NCBI RefSeq assembly: GCF_038003525.1
Contig: NZ_JBBOPI010000001.1
Span: 1,293,001 to 1,357,000 of the forward strand
Length of the DNA stretch: 64,000 nucleotides
Reading direction: 5' to 3'
Source of the DNA: Solibacillus sp. FSL H8-0538
GTDB lineage: Bacteria > Bacillota > Bacilli > Bacillales_A > Planococcaceae
Below are positions 55,857-64,000 of this stretch, piece by piece. Position 1 is the stretch's first letter; each line of letters opens with the position of its first letter. The notes below the pieces were generated by a model. The model saw only the letters and a list, made by a program, of their open reading frames with translations, was not told the DNA's origin and did no database searches. The translations under genes were made by a program, and so were the position numbers.

Positions 55857-57152
55857 ATGAAAAAAATTACGATTCAAGATATGCCTATGCATATCGGCGA
55901 AACAGTGAAACTAGGTGCTTGGTTAGCGAACAAACGCTCAAGCGGCAAAATTGCTTTCCTACAATTACGTGACGGTTCTGGCTTTGTGCAGGGCGTTGTT
56001 GTAAAAGAGGAAGTAGGCGAAGAGCTTTTTACAGTAGCAAAAGGCATGACACAAGAAACTTCAATGTATGTGATTGGCGAAGTAAAAGCTGACGAGCGTT
56101 CAACGTTTGGTTGCGAGCTTAGTGTAACGGGAATTGAAGTCATTCACGCGGCTATAGATTTCCCAATCACACCGAAAGAACATGGTACAGAGTTCTTAAT
56201 GGACAACCGTCATTTATGGTTACGTTCTCGTAAACAACATGCGGTAATGAAAGTACGTAACGAAATTATTCGTGCAACGTATGAATTCTTCAACGACAAT
56301 GGATTTACAAAAATGGATCCTCCAATTTTAACGGGTTCAGCTCCAGAAGGTACTTCAGAGCTATTCGCGACAAAATACTTCGATGAAGATGCCTACCTTT
56401 CTCAATCAGGTCAGCTATATATGGAAGCAGCTGCCATGGCATTAGGAAAAGTATTTTCATTCGGACCAACATTCCGTGCTGAAAAATCGAAAACTCGCCG
56501 TCACTTAATCGAGTTCTGGATGATCGAGCCAGAAATGGCTTTCGTTGAATTTGAAGAAAACCTAGAAGTACAAGAGCAATATGTGTCGCATATCGTTCAA
56601 TCTGTACTAAAAAACTGCAAGCTGGAATTAGAACGTCTTGGTCGTGATACTTCAAAACTTGAGAACATTACAGCACCTTTCCCGCGCATTTCTTATGACG
56701 ATGCGATCAAATTCCTTCACGAGCAAGGTTTTGACGATATTCAGTGGGGGGACGATTTCGGTGCACCACATGAAACGGCGATTGCCAACACATATGACAA
56801 GCCGGTGTTCATTACTTGCTATCCAGTAGGGATCAAACCATTCTACATGCAGCCACATCCAGACCGTGATGATGTTGTCCTTTGTGCAGACTTAATTGCG
56901 CCAGAAGGTTACGGCGAAATCATTGGTGGTTCTGAGCGTATTCATGACTATGATTTATTAAAATCACGTCTTAATGAACACGGTCTATCAATGGATGCCT
57001 ATGCATGGTATTTAGAATTGCGTAAACAAGGTTCAGTACCTCACTCAGGCTTCGGTCTTGGTTTAGAGCGTACAGTAGCGTGGATTTCAGGAACAGAACA
57101 CATCCGTGAAACAATCCCGTTCCCACGTCTGCTTAATCGTCTTTATCCATAG
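55857..57152 (+). CDS. asnS: Asparaginyl-tRNA synthetase
   Basis: A class IIb synthetase of 431 residues with an N-terminal OB anticodon-binding domain (about 1-110) and a catalytic core with motif 2 ([24 protein letters not shown]) and motif 3 ([13 protein letters not shown]). GGAGGG before ATG 55857 sets the start. The YitT-free order aspB-asnS-dnaD-nth matches B. subtilis. No T-box is seen upstream. A repeat and a terminator follow. Confidence 0.96.
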   Translation: MKKITIQDMPMHIGETVKLGAWLANKRSSGKIAFLQLRDGSGFVQGVVVKEEVGEELFTVAKGMTQETSMYVIGEVKADERSTFGCELSVTGIEVIHAAIDFPITPKEHGTEFLMDNRHLWLRSRKQHAVMKVRNEIIRATYEFFNDNGFTKMDPPILTGSAPEGTSELFATKYFDEDAYLSQSGQLYMEAAAMALGKVFSFGPTFRAEKSKTRRHLIEFWMIEPEMAFVEFEENLEVQEQYVSHIVQSVLKNCKLELERLGRDTSKLENITAPFPRISYDDAIKFLHEQGFDDIQWGDDFGAPHETAIANTYDKPVFITCYPVGIKPFYMQPHPDRDDVVLCADLIAPEGYGEIIGGSERIHDYDLLKSRLNEHGLSMDAYAWYLELRKQGSVPHSGFGLGLERTVAWISGTEHIRETIPFPRLLNRLYP

Positions 57153-57160
57153 GAAGTAAC

Positions 57161-57212
57161 CTAAGTTCGCCACATCGTGTGGCAAGCGTACCGGTCCAAC
57201 ATCCTATTGGCC
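57161..57212. repeat. Short twin-hairpin repeat C
   Basis: Two small palindromes, GCCACATCGTGTGGC (57169-57183) and CCAACATCCTATTGG (57196-57210), stand in the same order, orientation and spacing as in the middle of repeat B (45969-46013). Both are preceded by CTAAG. This appears to be a minimal unit of that repeat family. Confidence 0.65.
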
Positions 57213-57238
57213 TAAAAATTCATAATTAATTGCACTCT

Positions 57239-57275
57239 AAGGGGTTGCCCGAATTCATTTTCGGGACAGCCCCTT
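57239..57275 (+). terminator. Intrinsic terminator after asnS
   Basis: AAGGGGTTGCCCGAA pairs with TTCGGGACAGCCCCTT around TTCATT; the T tract is weak (CATTACC). Confidence 0.7.
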
Positions 57276-57308
57276 CATTACCTTATTTTAGTCAAAGGGG
57301 GATTCTAA

Positions 57309-58034
57309 ATGAATACTGCATATAATCGAATCCGCGTTTGGACTGAGCAGGGGAATGTTACGATTCCTCAGCTTTTTTTTCAGTTTTATCGACAATTAAA
57401 TGTTGCTGATGATGAAGCAATAATTGTGTTACATTTATTAGCATTTCATGCAGAAGGTGTAGAATTTCCGACACCTGACGATTTAGTAAACCGTACTCAT
57501 TTTCAACCGAATGCCATTTCATTAATGCTGCAGCGTTTAATGCAAAAGGGCTTGCTTGAAATTACTCAAGGGGTAGATGCGGCTGGTAAACTAAATGAAA
57601 AATTTTCGCTCTATCCGTTATGGGAACGCATTTTAGATCATATAGAAGCATCACAACAAAAAGTTGCACAAATAGGTGAGAAAAATGAAGAGGCGGCAAT
57701 TTTCGGCTTATTTGAACAGGAATTTGGTCGATTACTGTCACCAATTGAAATCGAAACGATTGGAATGTGGATTGATGTAGATCGCCATTCTGTTGAAATT
57801 ATTAAAGCGGCACTTAAAGAAGCGGTATTGGCAGGGAAAGTGTCATTGCGTTACATTGACCGAATATTATTTGAATGGAAAAAGAAAAATATTACGTCTA
57901 TTAAGCAAATTGAGCAGCATACTGAGCAGTTCCGTCAACGGTCAACCGTTACACACCAGCCCCAACAGCCACCTGTACAAGATATTGCTACGAAAAAAGT
58001 GTCATTCTATAATTGGCTAGAAGAGAGAGAATAG
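57309..58034 (+). CDS. dnaD: DNA replication initiation protein DnaD
   Basis: DnaD helps load the replicative helicase during chromosome initiation and at PriA-dependent restart. The 241-residue protein has the N-terminal winged helix (about 1-105) and the C-terminal DnaD/DnaB2 domain (about 125-200) with the conserved YIDRILFEWKKKNI, the usual YxxxIxxxW motif. AAAGGGGGA precedes ATG 57309. nth follows within 12 bases. Confidence 0.95.
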   Translation: MNTAYNRIRVWTEQGNVTIPQLFFQFYRQLNVADDEAIIVLHLLAFHAEGVEFPTPDDLVNRTHFQPNAISLMLQRLMQKGLLEITQGVDAAGKLNEKFSLYPLWERILDHIEASQQKVAQIGEKNEEAAIFGLFEQEFGRLLSPIEIETIGMWIDVDRHSVEIIKAALKEAVLAGKVSLRYIDRILFEWKKKNITSIKQIEQHTEQFRQRSTVTHQPQQPPVQDIATKKVSFYNWLEERE

Positions 58035-58045
58035 GAGGGCGAGCC

Positions 58046-58705
58046 TTGCTAACAAAAAAACAATGGAAGCATTTCTTAGATGAAATGGACCGCATGTTTC
58101 CAGAGGCACATTGTGAGCTCGTACATGATAATCCGTTTGAGCTAACAATTGCGACCCTTTTATCTGCCCAATGTACAGATGTTCTAGTGAATAAAGTAAC
58201 GAAAACATTATTTCAAAAATATAAAACACCGCATGATTATTTAGCTGTCCCGTTAGAGGAATTACAGCAAGATATTCGTTCAATCGGATTGTACCGCAAT
58301 AAGGCGAAAAATATACAGTTGCTGTGCATGAAGCTATTAACAGAGTTTCAAGGTGAAATTCCAGCAAATCGTGAAGCATTAGTATCGCTACCTGGCGTAG
58401 GACGTAAAACAGCGAACGTTGTACTATCTGTTGCTTTTGATATACCAGCTATGGCAGTAGATACACATGTAGAGCGCGTATCAAAACGTCTCGGTCTATG
58501 TCGCTGGAAAGATTCAGTACTAGAAGTAGAAGAGACGATTATGAAGAAAACACCGATTGAGAAATGGTCAAAAGCGCATCACCAAATCATTTTCTTCGGT
58601 CGTTATCATTGTAAGGCGCAAAATCCAGGCTGCGGTGAATGTCCGCTCTTAAGTGATTGTCGAGAAGGGCAAAAGCGCTTAAAGAAAGGACTGGTCAAAG
58701 CATGA
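58046..58705 (+). CDS. nth: Endonuclease III
   Basis: A base-excision repair DNA glycosylase/AP lyase for oxidised pyrimidines. The helix-hairpin-helix LPGVGRKTANV contains the catalytic K121, D139 follows in VDTHVERV, and the 4Fe-4S loop CKAQNPGCGECPLLSDC (C-x6-C-x2-C-x5-C) is complete. I choose TTG 58046 after AGGAGGG; it gives 219 residues, the B. subtilis length. The stop overlaps ypoC by four bases. Confidence 0.96.
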   Translation: MLTKKQWKHFLDEMDRMFPEAHCELVHDNPFELTIATLLSAQCTDVLVNKVTKTLFQKYKTPHDYLAVPLEELQQDIRSIGLYRNKAKNIQLLCMKLLTEFQGEIPANREALVSLPGVGRKTANVVLSVAFDIPAMAVDTHVERVSKRLGLCRWKDSVLEVEETIMKKTPIEKWSKAHHQIIFFGRYHCKAQNPGCGECPLLSDCREGQKRLKKGLVKA

Positions 58706-59049
58706 TTGAAGTAAAGAAGGAAGTCATTTCAAAAGAGGCAGTAGACGCATGGATTACTGTGTGGGAAGAGCTTCGTGAAAACATTCATGCGGCTCACGAA
58801 GCGCGTGATGGTTCGGCGAAGCCTTTGATGGAGAAAGGTATTGAACAGTTTGTAACATTTTTACTGCAAGCATCTCACACAGACATTGCACTTCAGGAGC
58901 ATGCGATTTACGAACTATTGCCGATTAATGGGATGGAACGTTTAAGTTTTATCAAAATGAAGCCAGGTCAATACGCTTGTTATCGCCAATTAGATGAGTT
59001 ATATAAAGAAACGAAAAAACGCTGTGCGAGACTTCGTTTAAAAGCTTAA
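58702..59049 (+). CDS. ypoC: YpoC-like protein
   Basis: A 115-residue soluble helical protein in the place of B. subtilis ypoC, overlapping nth by ATGA. The ending YKETKKRCARLRLKA is basic. The longer open frame starting at 58657 is inside nth. Function unknown; the identification relies on position and size. Confidence 0.78.
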   Translation: MIEVKKEVISKEAVDAWITVWEELRENIHAAHEARDGSAKPLMEKGIEQFVTFLLQASHTDIALQEHAIYELLPINGMERLSFIKMKPGQYACYRQLDELYKETKKRCARLRLKA

Positions 59050-59072
59050 GAAATTCATACGGTTTTAACCAC

Positions 59073-59126
59073 AAAAAATCCAGTGGCTGCAGAGAAGGTT
59101 ATTCTCGCAGCTACTGGATTTTTTTT
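59073..59126. terminator. Bidirectional terminator between ypoC and ponA
   Basis: A long stem (59075-59090 with 59107-59121, one or two mismatches) with inner GAGAA/TTCTC, A's on the left and eight T's on the right. It serves both convergent genes. Confidence 0.9.
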
Positions 59127-61755
59127 ATTCATTATTTGGTTCTTGTTCTTCTTCTCCACTATTTGGCTCATTTGGAACTGTTGGTGGCTGAACACCATTA
59201 CCATTTCCATTGCTGTTACCGTTACCGTTGCCATTATTAGTATCTGATCCATTACCATTTTGGCCGTTGTTTTCACCTGGATTTGTTCCGTTATTATCGC
59301 CTGGATCCGTCCAGTCATTTTGATCGTCCTCAACTGGCTCTTGTGGCTCGGGTTCTTCGACAATGCCTTCAATGTAAATCGACACCGATCCTGGTTCACT
59401 TCTTGTTTCACCAGAAAGTGCGACAATAGAGAAGGAATAATTCTTACCAGGCTGGATATTTGGTATTTGTACTGACGTTGCCCCTGTCGTCGCAATAACT
59501 GTAGGTGGCTCACCTTCAACGGTCATAGTTACTTCATATGTGATAGATGGGGTGTCAGCTGCTTCCTCAGTAGCATCTGGAATTGTATGTTCCCAAGTTA
59601 AATCAATTAAGTTCGCTACGTCATTGTAGCTAGCCTTTACATTAAACGGTGGGTCAAGTACTAAAGCCTCATATTCATTTGATACTTCAGTTGGCTGTGT
59701 ACCTTTAACAAATAGTTCCGTTTGTCGCAGTTCAGCAGGTGTGTATTCACTCGCTAGCTTTAATGGGCTTGTTCCTACTTCAATCGTTGCTGATACGACT
59801 GAGCTTGGTTGTTTAAAAGTACCAGCTGGGTTATAAGCGTTTAAATCGGTCATTATTGATTTAAATAAAGTTTGTGGTAAACGTCGCTCCGGCCATGTTG
59901 TAATGGCATCTTTACGTTGCGAATACCCACTCCAAATGGCAATTGAATAATTCGTTGTATAGCCCGTAAACCATGAATCCGGTACAGCGCTACTACTTAA
60001 ATTATGTTTTGCAAATTCATCTGCAGAGTAGTTCGTTGTTCCTGTTTTACCTGCGATATCAACGCCTGAAACCATGGCAGTTGGAGCAGATGCATTTGCT
60101 TTATTACTTACAACATCACGTAAAATATCCGTGACCATATAAGCTGTATAATCACTCATCGCTAAAGTTGTTTCTTTTTTATATGATTTCGATGTAGTAC
60201 CGTCACGGAACACAATTTTTGAAATCGAATGTGGGTCATTGTAGCCACCGTTATTACCAAATGCCGCATACGATGCTGCCATTTGTATAGGCGAAATATT
60301 AATATTACCACCACCGATTGCATCAGATTCTACCACGTAATCTGTCTCAATACCAAGTTTTGAAATGAATTTTTGTGCGTAATCGGTGCCTACTGCTTGT
60401 AATGTTTTTACAGCAGGAACGTTACGAGATGTATATAATGCTTCACGAATCGTCATCGAACCGTTGTACTTTCCGTCCCAGTTAGTAATAACCTGTTTCG
60501 AGTTGGAATACGTCATTTCTTTATCGACAATCGTTTCTCCTGTTGACCATTTTAAATTTTCAATGGCAGGACCGTAATCAATTAATGGCTTCATCGTTGA
60601 ACCAGGTGCACGTGTTGTTAAGTCATAGGCAAAGTTATAGTCAAAATTGCCGGAATAATTACGTCCACCACCGATTGCACGAATTTCCCCCGTCGTTGTA
60701 TCGAGGACAGAAACGCCAGATTCGATCTTTTCAGTAGGGAAGTTGGCATCATTATTCATGATGTTTTCAACTATTTGCTGTGCTTTAGGATCGAGAGTTG
60801 TGTACACTTTAATGCCTTCTGAAATTAAATCACGATCGCCTTTCGCTTCGAGCTCAGATAGTACAACGTCTAGGAAGGCAGGGTAGTTAGTTGTATGATT
60901 CGCAATACGATGCTCCTCAGAGAGTATACCTTCTGACACAGCCACTGCCTTCGCTTCTGTCGCTTGTGCTTCACTAATTTTTTCGTGCTGTACCATTAGA
61001 GATAATACGATGTTTCGACGTTTCTCCGCACGCTCTGGATGTTTGAAAGGGTTGTAATTATTTGGACTTTGTGGCATCCCTGCTAGTAGGGCCATTTCGT
61101 CTAAATTGAGCTCACTTAATTCTTTCCCGTAGAAATATTCCGCTGCTGTACCGAAACCGTAAACCCTTCCGGACATTAGTATTTTATTAAAGTACATTTC
61201 GAAAATTTCTTCTTTTGAATATTGTCGTTCGAGCTTAATGGCAAGCCATGCTTCTTGTGCTTTACGTTCGAGCTTCTTTTCATTTGTAAAGAATGAGTTT
61301 TTTACTACTTGTTGTGTGATGGTACTTGCTCCCTGTGCCCCGAAGCCTTCACGGAAGTTCGCAATAACGGCTGAACCTAAACGCCAAATATCCACACCGA
61401 AATGATCGAAAAAGCGAGAATCTTCTGTCGCGATTATGGCATCGATCATTGGCTGCGGAATGTCTTTGTATGCCACGTATTTGCGATTTTCAACGCCAAT
61501 CGAGGCAAATAGTTCTCCGTTAATATCATAAAATTCTGATGAAACAGGATCTTTTAATAATTCTTCATCTAATTCAGGCGCATTGCTCGCGTAATACGTA
61601 AATAACCCGACCCCGCTTAAAAAGCCGAGAACCCCCAGTAATACAATCGTCAAGAATATACGCTTGATCCATTTTTTTGTAGGTGTTTTTGTTTTTTTTC
61701 TTTGTAATTCACGCTCGCGCTTTATTTCTTCACGAGTTCGTTTTTTTTCAGTCAC
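59125..61755 (-). CDS. ponA: Penicillin-binding protein 1A, bifunctional class A
   Basis: An 876-residue peptidoglycan glycosyltransferase/transpeptidase. After a basic cytoplasmic tail and one membrane helix (about 30-52) comes the glycosyltransferase domain with catalytic ED near residue 111 and GASTITQQ. The transpeptidase domain has STMK near 385, SRN and KTGTTN near 570. A fibronectin-like domain (about 695-785) follows, and the last 75 residues are a disordered Asn/Gly-rich tail. B. subtilis PBP1 ends in a comparable low-complexity tail. The gene forms an operon with recU, starting two bases after its stop. Confidence 0.96.
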   Translation of the reverse strand: MTEKKRTREEIKRERELQRKKTKTPTKKWIKRIFLTIVLLGVLGFLSGVGLFTYYASNAPELDEELLKDPVSSEFYDINGELFASIGVENRKYVAYKDIPQPMIDAIIATEDSRFFDHFGVDIWRLGSAVIANFREGFGAQGASTITQQVVKNSFFTNEKKLERKAQEAWLAIKLERQYSKEEIFEMYFNKILMSGRVYGFGTAAEYFYGKELSELNLDEMALLAGMPQSPNNYNPFKHPERAEKRRNIVLSLMVQHEKISEAQATEAKAVAVSEGILSEEHRIANHTTNYPAFLDVVLSELEAKGDRDLISEGIKVYTTLDPKAQQIVENIMNNDANFPTEKIESGVSVLDTTTGEIRAIGGGRNYSGNFDYNFAYDLTTRAPGSTMKPLIDYGPAIENLKWSTGETIVDKEMTYSNSKQVITNWDGKYNGSMTIREALYTSRNVPAVKTLQAVGTDYAQKFISKLGIETDYVVESDAIGGGNINISPIQMAASYAAFGNNGGYNDPHSISKIVFRDGTTSKSYKKETTLAMSDYTAYMVTDILRDVVSNKANASAPTAMVSGVDIAGKTGTTNYSADEFAKHNLSSSAVPDSWFTGYTTNYSIAIWSGYSQRKDAITTWPERRLPQTLFKSIMTDLNAYNPAGTFKQPSSVVSATIEVGTSPLKLASEYTPAELRQTELFVKGTQPTEVSNEYEALVLDPPFNVKASYNDVANLIDLTWEHTIPDATEEAADTPSITYEVTMTVEGEPPTVIATTGATSVQIPNIQPGKNYSFSIVALSGETRSEPGSVSIYIEGIVEEPEPQEPVEDDQNDWTDPGDNNGTNPGENNGQNGNGSDTNNGNGNGNSNGNGNGVQPPTVPNEPNSGEEEQEPNNE

Positions 61756-61757
61756 GA

Positions 61758-62405
61758 TTAAATCTCCTCACTTTCACAAACGGTTTTGTTTGCGATGAAC
61801 TTTTTTACTGCTGATAAATAATCTAGCCGCGGATTGTAGCCCGTTTTTACTTCAACAGTTTGTTGTTCAAAAATTGTTAGTGGAATCGATTTTCGACCAC
61901 CTTCCTCCATTTGCTGCCATGCAGATTCAATCACCTCAAAAGGGACGATAAAATCACGCATCAGTGCAGAGAAGCGGATGATGAAAAAAGTAATTCCTTT
62001 TTGCATCTTTACGGATTTCATATGTGTTACTTGGTGTAAATGGATGTTTTTCAAAGGAAATGCCGTTTTACTTTCGGTTTCTTTCGCTTCAAAGTCAATA
62101 TAGTAGCCGTTCCATACACCGTTGTAATCCGTCGTAGAAGGCGTTCGGAAATAGGCTTCTCGAATGACCGCCGCACTTCGTGATGGATACTCTACTTTGA
62201 CGATTTGCACAGGAACAGGTTTCTTATGAATGTTTGCCAAATTTTTCTGTAAATAAAATGCATTTGTTTCATTTAAATCATCTTCTAGGCTTTTACCACG
62301 ATTACTATACGAAAAATCCTTGTCTTTTTTCTTTGATTTTGATGCGGCAGGCGTTTCGGTCGGTGTCGCTTTATACAGTTTGCCATTTGGATAACGAATC
62401 GCCAT
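61758..62405 (-). CDS. recU: Holliday junction resolvase RecU
   Basis: A 215-residue resolvase that cleaves four-way junctions and modulates RecA. It shows NRGKSLEDDLNETN, the stalk-like region and the nuclease core TDYNGVWNGYYIDFEAKET with the metal-binding acidic residues. The start MAIRYPNGK at ATG 62405 follows GGAGGGTG. recU-ponA order on one strand is as in B. subtilis. Confidence 0.95.
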   Translation of the reverse strand: MAIRYPNGKLYKATPTETPAASKSKKKDKDFSYSNRGKSLEDDLNETNAFYLQKNLANIHKKPVPVQIVKVEYPSRSAAVIREAYFRTPSTTDYNGVWNGYYIDFEAKETESKTAFPLKNIHLHQVTHMKSVKMQKGITFFIIRFSALMRDFIVPFEVIESAWQQMEEGGRKSIPLTIFEQQTVEVKTGYNPRLDYLSAVKKFIANKTVCESEEI

Positions 62406-62561
62406 GAAATCACCCTCCTAAATATGTGTGTAGCTCGTTACTAGTTTATCACAAAAAAATCGCGTTTTTTCAGTCCTTTTATCATTCTTTGACTAGTTTT
62501 GACGACCGTAAAGGAATTTCTACTTTTCTACTGAATAGTACCGAAGAAAAGGAGGAATGAA

Positions 62562-62759
62562 ATGACTAGGATTGCTGCATTAATTAATCAGCTTGACGTT
62601 GCCACGGAGTTGCTTCACTTACAAATACAAACTGAACAGGCGAGGCTAACACATCGCTACCAATCACAACTTGTGAGAGCGCATCAGAAAGTAAGCTTAG
62701 CAGAAAAGTGTTTTCAAGTAAAGAATAGGTGTTCGCCTATTGGTAGTGAAAAGTGCTAG
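62562..62759 (+). CDS. Small hypothetical protein
   Basis: A 65-residue helical protein with a strong GGAGGAATG ribosome binding region before ATG 62562. The sequence is Gln- and Leu-rich and ends with three cysteines in the last 17 residues. I recognise no family. It lies between recU (divergent) and the yppE homologue, where B. subtilis carries small yppC/yppD genes. Confidence 0.55.
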   Translation: MTRIAALINQLDVATELLHLQIQTEQARLTHRYQSQLVRAHQKVSLAEKCFQVKNRCSPIGSEKC

Positions 62760-62808
62760 AGTTTGGTACACTAAACTGTACTATTGAAATTATTTAGGGG
62801 TGCCATGT

Positions 62809-63177
62809 ATGCAATTAACTGAACAGACAACAATACTATTAACAGAATGCGATGAAGCGATAAATCGTTTTTATAAAATGCGTGAGCTAGATGCAGTGCC
62901 AGATTTTTTCGGACAAGTAAAGCCGTACGCGGATACAGTACATGGCATGCTACATGAATGGCAACAGCAAGCGCATGCTTGGATTCGTGACAACCAGCCG
63001 AAATATATGCATATTCCGCAAATAGATCATGCAGTGGATGCAATGGAGCAGTTTACGGTACAGTCCTTTTATAAGGAAACGAGTAAAAAACGCTTCATTC
63101 AATCCGTGCAATCGGTCCATTATACATTGTCGACATTTCTACGTTATTTAAAGGAAGGTGAAGGCGATGCTCAGTAA
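62809..63177 (+). CDS. yppE: YppE-like protein (DUF1798)
   Basis: A 122-residue helical-bundle protein with the DFFGQVKPYADTVHGMLHEWQ opening typical of DUF1798, whose B. subtilis member YppE has a known fold but no assigned function. ATG 62809 follows AGGGGTG. The gene overlaps the next helicase gene by 11 bases, so they are probably cotranscribed. Confidence 0.83.
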   Translation: MQLTEQTTILLTECDEAINRFYKMRELDAVPDFFGQVKPYADTVHGMLHEWQQQAHAWIRDNQPKYMHIPQIDHAVDAMEQFTVQSFYKETSKKRFIQSVQSVHYTLSTFLRYLKEGEGDAQ

Positions 63178-64000
63178 AAAGCGTTCAATTCAGGAATTGT
63201 TGCGTGAGTGGCAGTACGATGAAGAACTAAAGCAAAATATCGTCCACTGGCATACACTTAACGCTCAGCCTGCGCGTTATGCGGCATTGCCTGACAACCT
63301 TCATCCTTCTATTAAAAGGGCTCTGACGTTTCGCGGAATTGATCAATTGTATACACATCAGCGCGCGGCATTTGATTATGCCGTGTCAGGACATTCCTTT
63401 ACAGCGGTGACACCTACTGCTTCAGGAAAGTCGTATTGCTATCATTTACCTGTTTTACAGCAAATACTTGAAGACCCTTCTAGCCGTGCGATTTATTTAT
63501 TTCCGACGAAGGCTTTGGCGCAAGACCAAAAAACGGATTTAAATGAATTAATTGTAAGTATGGAAGAAGATATTTTAAGTTATACATATGATGGTGATAC
63601 AGCGCCTGGAATTCGGCAAAAAATTCGAAAAGCGGGCCATATTGTTATGACAAATCCGGATATGCTACATTCAGGCATTTTACCGCATCATACCAAGTGG
63701 GTTTCTTTATTTGAAAACCTAAAATATATTGTTATAGATGAATTGCATACGTATAAAGGAGTGTTCGGTTCCCATGTTGCCCATGTTATTCGCAGACTAA
63801 AGCGAATTTGTGCGTTTTATGGTAGCAACCCTACATTTATTTGTACGTCGGCTACAATAAAAAATCCACTAGAGTTAGCGGAAAGCTTAACGAATACGAA
63901 GCACGCGCTCATAACCCAATCTGGCGCGCCGATTGGTAAGAAGACGTTTCTTTTTTACAACCCTCCGATTGTCCACCCGACTTTTGGAGTCCGTCGTAGT
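63167..64000 (+). CDS. mrfA: MrfA (YprA) DNA-repair helicase, N-terminal part (truncated by window edge)
   Basis: The first 278 residues of a superfamily 2 helicase. The Q-motif region YTHQRAAFDYA precedes Walker A PTASGKSYC; then come PTKALAQDQ (Ia), TNPDMLH, the DEVH-like box VIDELHTYKG and motif III TSATI. This pattern fits MrfA/YprA, which with MrfB (YprB) repairs mitomycin C lesions in B. subtilis. ATG 63167 follows AAGGAAGGTGAAGG. The second RecA domain and C-terminal DUF1998 lie beyond the window. Confidence 0.92.
   Translation, partial: MLSKKRSIQELLREWQYDEELKQNIVHWHTLNAQPARYAALPDNLHPSIKRALTFRGIDQLYTHQRAAFDYAVSGHSFTAVTPTASGKSYCYHLPVLQQILEDPSSRAIYLFPTKALAQDQKTDLNELIVSMEEDILSYTYDGDTAPGIRQKIRKAGHIVMTNPDMLHSGILPHHTKWVSLFENLKYIVIDELHTYKGVFGSHVAHVIRRLKRICAFYGSNPTFICTSATIKNPLELAESLTNTKHALITQSGAPIGKKTFLFYNPPIVHPTFGVRRS

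Overview
The window is a chromosomal segment of a low-GC, endospore-forming Bacillales bacterium. Gene order follows the Bacillus subtilis stretch ypeB-ypfA-cmk-ypfD-der-gpsA-yphE-yphF-spoIVA-hbs-folE(mtrA)-mtrB-hepS-menG-hepT-ndk-cheR-aroC-aroB-aroH-hisC-tyrA-aroA-ypiA-ypiB-ypiF-qcrABC-ypjA, then mazG-dapB-mgsA-bshA-cca-birA-panBCD and dinG-ypmB-aspB-asnS-dnaD-nth-ypoC-ponA-recU-yppE-mrfA. The families of structured intergenic repeats and the protein divergence from Bacillus suggest the Lysinibacillus/Solibacillus (Planococcaceae) side of the order. That placement is inference.

Region by region. 1-8.9 kb: end of the germination gene ypeB, a c-di-GMP (PilZ) protein, CMP kinase, an S1-domain protein, the ribosome-assembly GTPase Der, GpsA, two small sporulation-cluster genes, the spore-coat ATPase SpoIVA (which appears to start at an ATA codon) and HU. 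9-12.9 kb: folate GTP cyclohydrolase, the TRAP regulator, menaquinone/heptaprenyl biosynthesis and Ndk. 13-23.6 kb: a repeat-rich gap, CheR, then the aromatic supra-operon without the trp genes found at this site in B. subtilis. 23.7-28.3 kb: the menaquinol-cytochrome c reductase (qcrABC), YpjA, a YugP-type zinc peptidase and a YitT-family protein. 28.5-35.9 kb: lysine, methylglyoxal and bacillithiol genes, cca, birA and panBCD. panBCD is preceded by two tandem bulged-A hairpins that fit the pan RNA motif, followed by an intrinsic terminator.

36-51.1 kb is an accessory block inserted between panD and dinG relative to B. subtilis. It holds a GntR-ABC operon of YtrA type, a frameshifted cobT, a LysM-3D wall protein, a PfkB sugar kinase, a DUF423 protein, a stand-alone dihydrolipoyl dehydrogenase, a polar amino acid ABC importer, a lipoprotein, a large chemoreceptor and a small-RNA-like transcription unit with a near-consensus promoter. 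51.2-64 kb returns to conserved order and ends inside the MrfA (YprA) DNA repair helicase.

The least expected signals are non-coding. They are the probable ATA start of spoIVA, the tandem pan hairpins, the about 114-nt orphan RNA at 50.3 kb, the long 5' leader of the LysM-3D gene, and four families of dispersed palindromic repeats. One repeat lies inside an ABC-transporter operon, one in the 3' UTR of the chemoreceptor, and one is next to a duplicated fragment of the yitT 3' end. I found no CRISPR array, tRNA, rRNA, transposase, prophage or recognisable defence system.
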